Shown here piece after piece: positions 59,190 to 64,000 of a stretch of DNA of 64,000 nucleotides. Under the pieces are notes generated by a model that made no database searches, had not been told where the DNA came from, and was given only the letters and a program-made list of their open reading frames with translations. The translations under genes and the position numbers were made by a program. Source of the DNA: Rusavskia elegans (Eukaryota > Ascomycota > Lecanoromycetes > Teloschistales > Teloschistaceae); contig SAUG01000058.1 of the NCBI GenBank assembly GCA_011316305.1, forward strand, positions 496,001 to 560,000. The letters are read 5' to 3'. The first letter of the stretch is position 1, and each line of letters opens with the position of its first letter.

Positions 59190-62100
59190 CCAAGCCGGCA
59201 TACTTGCCTTCTCTCATTCGACATCAAGATGCAGCTGTCACTCTATTGAACGCCGTGGGAACTTTGCATTGCGCTGGTCACTAGGTAAACATACAGTCAG
59301 TAAACCGCTCTGAGCGCTCGGCAAAACCTATGCCGCCAGATATGCCCAAATATCCAGTTTAATCACAAGGAGTCGTATTGGAAAGAAGGTCGGCTTAGTA
59401 AGAACTTCCGGTTCCGTGAGACCGCACGACATGACCTATTGAGAACTCGCAACATCGACTGGAACCCACAGACGGCACAGTGGCGCAATATCATCAGACT
59501 AAGGGAGTGAAAATGGCTAGAAGACTTAAAATAAACGGTGAAACGATGTTTCCAGCTGCTGGGGTAGTTTTAGCCATGGAGGCGTCTAAGCAGCTCGCAG
59601 GTGATATCCGTTGCATACAATTGATAGATTCTATAAAGGACGCGAAATTCCTACATCCAATGAAGTTTCCTTGAGGTGTGAACGAGGTCGAGACTCAACT
59701 GATGGTGTCAACACGGTCAGAACCTGCCGCTCATGAATCATGGTCTCATTTTCGGCTGTTCGTGTTGGAGAACGACAGCTTCGTAGAATCTTGCAACGGG
59801 TACATTTAAGCAGCTGTCGAACAAACAAAGGGGCGTTGCACCGCTCGGGCTACTCTTTTCATGCGTGAGAGAAAAGCTCAAGACTGGAAGAATGACGTTG
59901 TGCAGGCCTGCCAAGGACAAGAACAAGACTTATATACTATGTCAACCGACGATGCTGTACAGTATGGACCAGCGTTTCGGAACGTCGTGCACATGCGTCT
60001 CGGTCATGGAGGCCAAGCTACAGCAGAATTGAACCTTGATTCATGGAAGTCGAAGAACCTACAGTCGTCTGCTGGAGACTACACTGTGCATCCAACAACA
60101 TTAGATGGTCTGGCACAGCTCATTGTACCAGCTCTCGCTCAAGAGCAAGATGACCTTCCAACTATGGTATCGACCCGTGTAGCCAGCGTATGGGTGGACT
60201 ATAAAGAGCTTGCCTCCCTCCAAGAGGCCAAATCATTTGCTGCAGCAAGATGCAGGCTGCGTGGCTATCGCGGAGCTTCAGCTGATATGATTGCAACTCC
60301 AGTTGGTTCTAGCAGCCCGGTAATACATATTGACGGACTCGAAACACCTTCATCAGTAGCACCACGTCTTCAAATACCCAGCCGAATGAGCAGCGAAACT
60401 TGTGTACGCGCCTAATTTGGGGGCTCGACGTCGACATGATGATCCACCAGCAGGTGCTTTCAGAGTGCATCCGAGAAAGACCAAGAGAACCTAATGATGC
60501 GGTGCCAAAATTTCAATTGGTGATGCTTCTAATTACCGCCTTTATCCAAGAGGCGGTGAACTTCGTCGAAGAGCGTATCAGTCTATCGCTCAAGCGACAT
60601 CTGGAAACTTACGTTGACTGGATGAAGTATCAACAGCAACAGCTCTCTAGTGGAACGTCGCCAATAGTCCTGACACCGTTCAACGACTGCTCGATGATCC
60701 CGATGTTAGAGAGCAACTGATCAGCGAGATAGAGAGCTCTGGAGTTGACGGCTTCTTCTTCATGCACATCGGTCGCAACTTAATCAAAGTGCTCTGCGCT
60801 GAGGTCGATTCACTCGACCTCATATTCAAGAATGGTTTAGCAGATCGTTACTATGAGCAGATGCTGCTAATGAGCCTCATGCCTATCCTGCCACAAACTA
60901 CATTGACCTCCTCTGTTTCAAGAATCCATCGGCGAAGATTCTGGAAGTGGAGGCTGGTACCGGCGACCAGACAGGGCGGCTTCTTGAGAGCATGGCTTCC
61001 GAAGGCATCAAGAAGTGATCCCGATATGATTATACCGACATTCAACCTGCCTTTTCGTCCAAGCACGAACCAAGTTCCAAGTACACCGATCAGATGAAAT
61101 TCTAGGTATTTGACGTTTCGAAAGACCCCATCTTGCAGTCATTCGCGGCCGGAAGTTATGACCTCGTCGTTGCACCGCATGTTCTACACGCAACCGACGG
61201 CCTCGATCAATCATTGCGTAATGTACAAAAGCTTCTCAAAACGGGCGGGAAGTTACTCCTATTCGAGACCACTCGACCCGAGGCCCTCCACATCGGCTTT
61301 GCGTTCGGTCTGTTGAAAGGCTGGTGGAGTCCCCTGACCACGAAATTCGATCCAAGTACAGCCCATGTCTGACTCCGACCGAATGGAATCGACGCCTAGG
61401 ACAAAATGGTTTCACGGGTGTTGAAGTAGAGATCCCAGGCTAGCAAGATCCGCAGTGCCAATACAGCAGCATCATGATCTCGAGTGCCGTTGGCCTTGAC
61501 ATTAGAGCGACGGACGCGATAGGGGATGTCACTTTAGTTGTAGACCCGCAATCAGAAGCTCAAGTCACCGCCGCCAAGCTATGTTGTAGTGGTATCAAAC
61601 CCTATCACCAAATTCTCCGGGTGTAACATATACACGCTTGCGGAGCTTGCAGAGGCCGACTTACCCGCATCCACAATGTTCGTATTTCTGATGGAACTCG
61701 AATCGACGTTTCTCGATGGCATTTCCGGCGTGGAATATGACCACTTGAAGTCCGTCATGTCTAAGTTCACGACTACTCTCTGGGTCACAAAGTCAACGAT
61801 GAGTACGGGAGAACCTCAACATCATCTCGCCGATGGTCTAGGCCGTACTCTGGCCTCGGAAGACTCGAGGCGTAAATTCGTAAATCTTGCACTTGAAGCT
61901 TTGGAGCAAGATCCCCAAAAGGAAGCAGACATTATTTCTCGGCTTTCAAAACGGATCATAGAATCACCTATTGAACAGGTGGAAAATAACTATGTTGTCA
62001 CAAATGGAAGGCTCCAAATCAGTCGCATCTCCCAGAACAGTACAATGAACAAACGGATTGCACAGAGCATTTTGCCACGCCAGCAAGCAGCATGCCAGCT

Positions 62101-64000
62101 CACAGCTGATACTCATGTTTCGCTTCACTTAGGCTCGCCCGGTCATCTCGAATCACTTGAATGGAAATCCTCGGAAACCGCTCTCAATGAATTGACTTTG
62201 CAAGAAGATGAGGTCCTCGTGGAGGTAAGATCATTCGGCTTGACACTGAAGGATTACCTCATTGCCAGCGGCCGTCTAAATGAGCTTGACCTTGGGACAG
62301 AGTGTGCTGGCATTGGTCAAGCAACGGGAGCCCAGTCCGATGTCCAGCCTGGAGATCGGGTGTGTTGTATTGGCACTTCAATGAGCCACTCTGCCGTGCG
62401 AGTCAAGAGTAACGCAGCCGCTGTAATTCCTTCCGAAATGAGCTTTGCGGAGGCTGCTTCGATGCCCAGCGCGCTATGGATGGCTTATCACGCCCTGAAC
62501 AACGTTGCCAGGCTCCAAGAGGGTAGACTGTCTTAATCTACCAAGGATCGAGTTGCGTTGGCCAGATGGCCATACAACTGGCAAGGAAAATAGGCGCGAC
62601 GGTCCTGGTCCTGACTAACTCAACGTCAAAAGGTGAATTCCTCATCAATAAGTTGGGCGTTCCAACGACAGCAATATTCTACGATAAAGATCCTTCGCTG
62701 GTGAGCGAGATAAACCAGGCTACTTACAGACAAGGCGTCGAGCTCGTCATGGGACCATTGATGGACCAAGACAGTGTAGACTTCTCTGAAATTCTGGCGC
62801 CTTCTGGCCGTCTCGTGGATACAAGTTTGAGGCAACAGCCTGAATCAACTGCAGAGCCATCCGGTAAGGTCGCCGTGAATGTGTCCTGGGCAGTAGTGAA
62901 TATGGCCGATCTACTTGAAAGGAGGCCGGCGATGGCGCACAAAACCTTCCAAAGCGCAATCAAGATGGCGTTCGAATCGCAGATAAAACCTCCGCAGCCC
63001 CTCCACCTTTTCGAAGCTGACCAGCTCGATGCGGCTTTCCGCCATTTCCAGCAGGCAGGTACGGTAGGCAAGAGGGTCATCGAGCTGCATCCGGGAGCGA
63101 CTATAGTAGTACGTACTGCTCGTCGTCCTACTCGTGCTCACAGGTACTGACATGCTATCAGGCCAACGTCGAAACAAAACCGACCTACCGTTTCTCTGAC
63201 AACGCCACGTACATTGTGGCAGGAGGACTAGGTGGGCTTGGCAGAAGCTTTGCACGATGGATGAGTAGTCGCGGTGCCTGACATTTGATTCTTCTCTCTC
63301 GGTCTGGTGTCAAGAACGAGGCGGGAGAGCTCTGGTGGATGAGCTCGAGAAGCAAGGCGTTCGTGTCGCTACGCCTCAGGTCGACATTGGGGATCTAGGC
63401 AGTCTGACAAATATACTCACCCAACTAGCAGAATACATGCCACCAGTACGGGGCTGCATCCAAGCGACGGTGGCCTTGAGGGTTTGTTCCCTCGCCCCTG
63501 GAAGTTCTTATTACAAGTCGCCTCATACTAACCGGTGTACCAGGACAATTTGTTCAACAACATGACCTATGAAGTCTGGGTCATGAACCTCCACCAAGTG
63601 CTCCCTGCAGACCTTGACTTCTTGGTGCTCCTGTCATCCGTGAACGGCATCTTCGGCGGCCGCGCGCAAGCGAATTATGCCGCAGGTAATATATTCAAAA
63701 ACGCTCTCGCGCACCACCGCATCGCCCTTGGACGCAAAGCCGTTGCCATCGACCTGGGCTTGATGGTGGCCGAAGCCGTGGTGGCCGAAAACGAATTCTT
63801 ACTCGCTTCGATGCGACGTATTGTCCATCTGATAGATATCCAGCAAGAGGAACTGATCGCAATCTTGGATCACTATTGCAACCCCAACCTGCCATTGCCG
63901 TCCGATGACGATGCCCAACTTCTGATGGGCATCGAAGTACCCTCGGCCGTCTTGGCAAAAGGCATCAATCTCCATCATTCGATCCACAGACCCATGTTCC
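59190..64000 (+). pseudogene. highly reducing type I polyketide synthase, truncated and decayed
   Basis: Domains in order on the plus strand: the AT end (YLPSLIRHQDAAVTLLNAVG, 59199-59258); the linker KESYWKEGRLSKNFRF; DH (59410-60410, with GETMFPAAG, GPAFRNV and HPTTLDGLAQ); methyltransferase (60880-61372, with LEVEAGTGD, YDLVVAPHVLHAT and GGKLLLFET); ER (61589-63108, with GTECAGIG and QMAIQLARKIGA); KR (63162 on, with YIVAGGLGGLGRSFARW and the catalytic NYAAGN). This is the HR-PKS order, with KS/AT gone and the ACP beyond the window. Damage includes a frameshift near 59510-59525 where the DH active-site His should lie, stops at about 59672, 60413 and 61370, a frameshift near 62526 and a stop in the KR near 63280. 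Two introns (63109-63161 and 63482-63543) still have clean splice sites, so decay is fairly recent. Confidence 0.85.

Overview
This is nuclear DNA of a filamentous ascomycete (Pezizomycotina). Genes have short introns of about 45-100 nt with GT(A/G)(N)GT donors, and the families are fungal. Two AT-rich blocks (1-870 and about 8.6-31.2 kb) carry the mark of repeat-induced point mutation (RIP): CpA/TpG is almost absent while CpG survives. I suggest a repeat-rich Dothideomycete-like genome; the exact species is not claimed.

Layout. 0-0.87 kb: RIP-mutated repeats. 1.5-5.2 kb: an NLR-type gene, patatin phospholipase + NB-ARC + eight 42-residue TPRs. 5.4-6.8 kb: an unresolved minus-strand gene. 7.45-8.33 kb: a DUF3605 gene. 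8.6-31.2 kb: a dead-repeat island. It holds a RIP-mutated Ty3/gypsy chromovirus whose two LTRs, gag zinc knuckle, RT, RNase H, integrase and chromodomain can still be read; a second, apparently non-autonomous LTR element with a TA-flanked MITE in its right LTR; about 420-bp SINE-like repeats with a perfect Pol III B box, two of them head to head; a TIR family; and a tandem repeat.

31.4-51.3 kb: gene-rich and mixed. It holds a GT62 (Anp1/Mnn9-type) mannosyltransferase, a small secreted protein, an M20 amidohydrolase, an interferon-induced 6-16-like glycine-rich membrane protein, a mitochondrial thioredoxin-like protein, a damaged alpha/beta hydrolase, a Dal5-type MFS transporter with one defective-looking splice donor, the exosome subunit MTR3, a damaged MCT-type MFS transporter, and an Alr4036-type FMN-binding protein. 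51.8-56 kb: a large protein with a nucleotidyltransferase-like GG...DxD core, then two tiny single-pass membrane proteins of matching design.

56.2-64 kb: a decaying secondary-metabolism locus. It contains the terminal exon of a methyltransferase, an intact alpha/beta hydrolase, and a 5'-truncated, stop- and frameshift-ridden highly reducing polyketide synthase (end of AT, DH, MT, ER, KR) that runs off the window.

Most housekeeping genes (MTR3, GT62, thioredoxin-like) look intact. Transporters, the alpha/beta hydrolase and the PKS carry isolated lesions. These are either recent pseudogenisation or uncorrected sequencing errors, which the sequence alone cannot separate. All exon models were built by eye from splice signals, frame and family fit.
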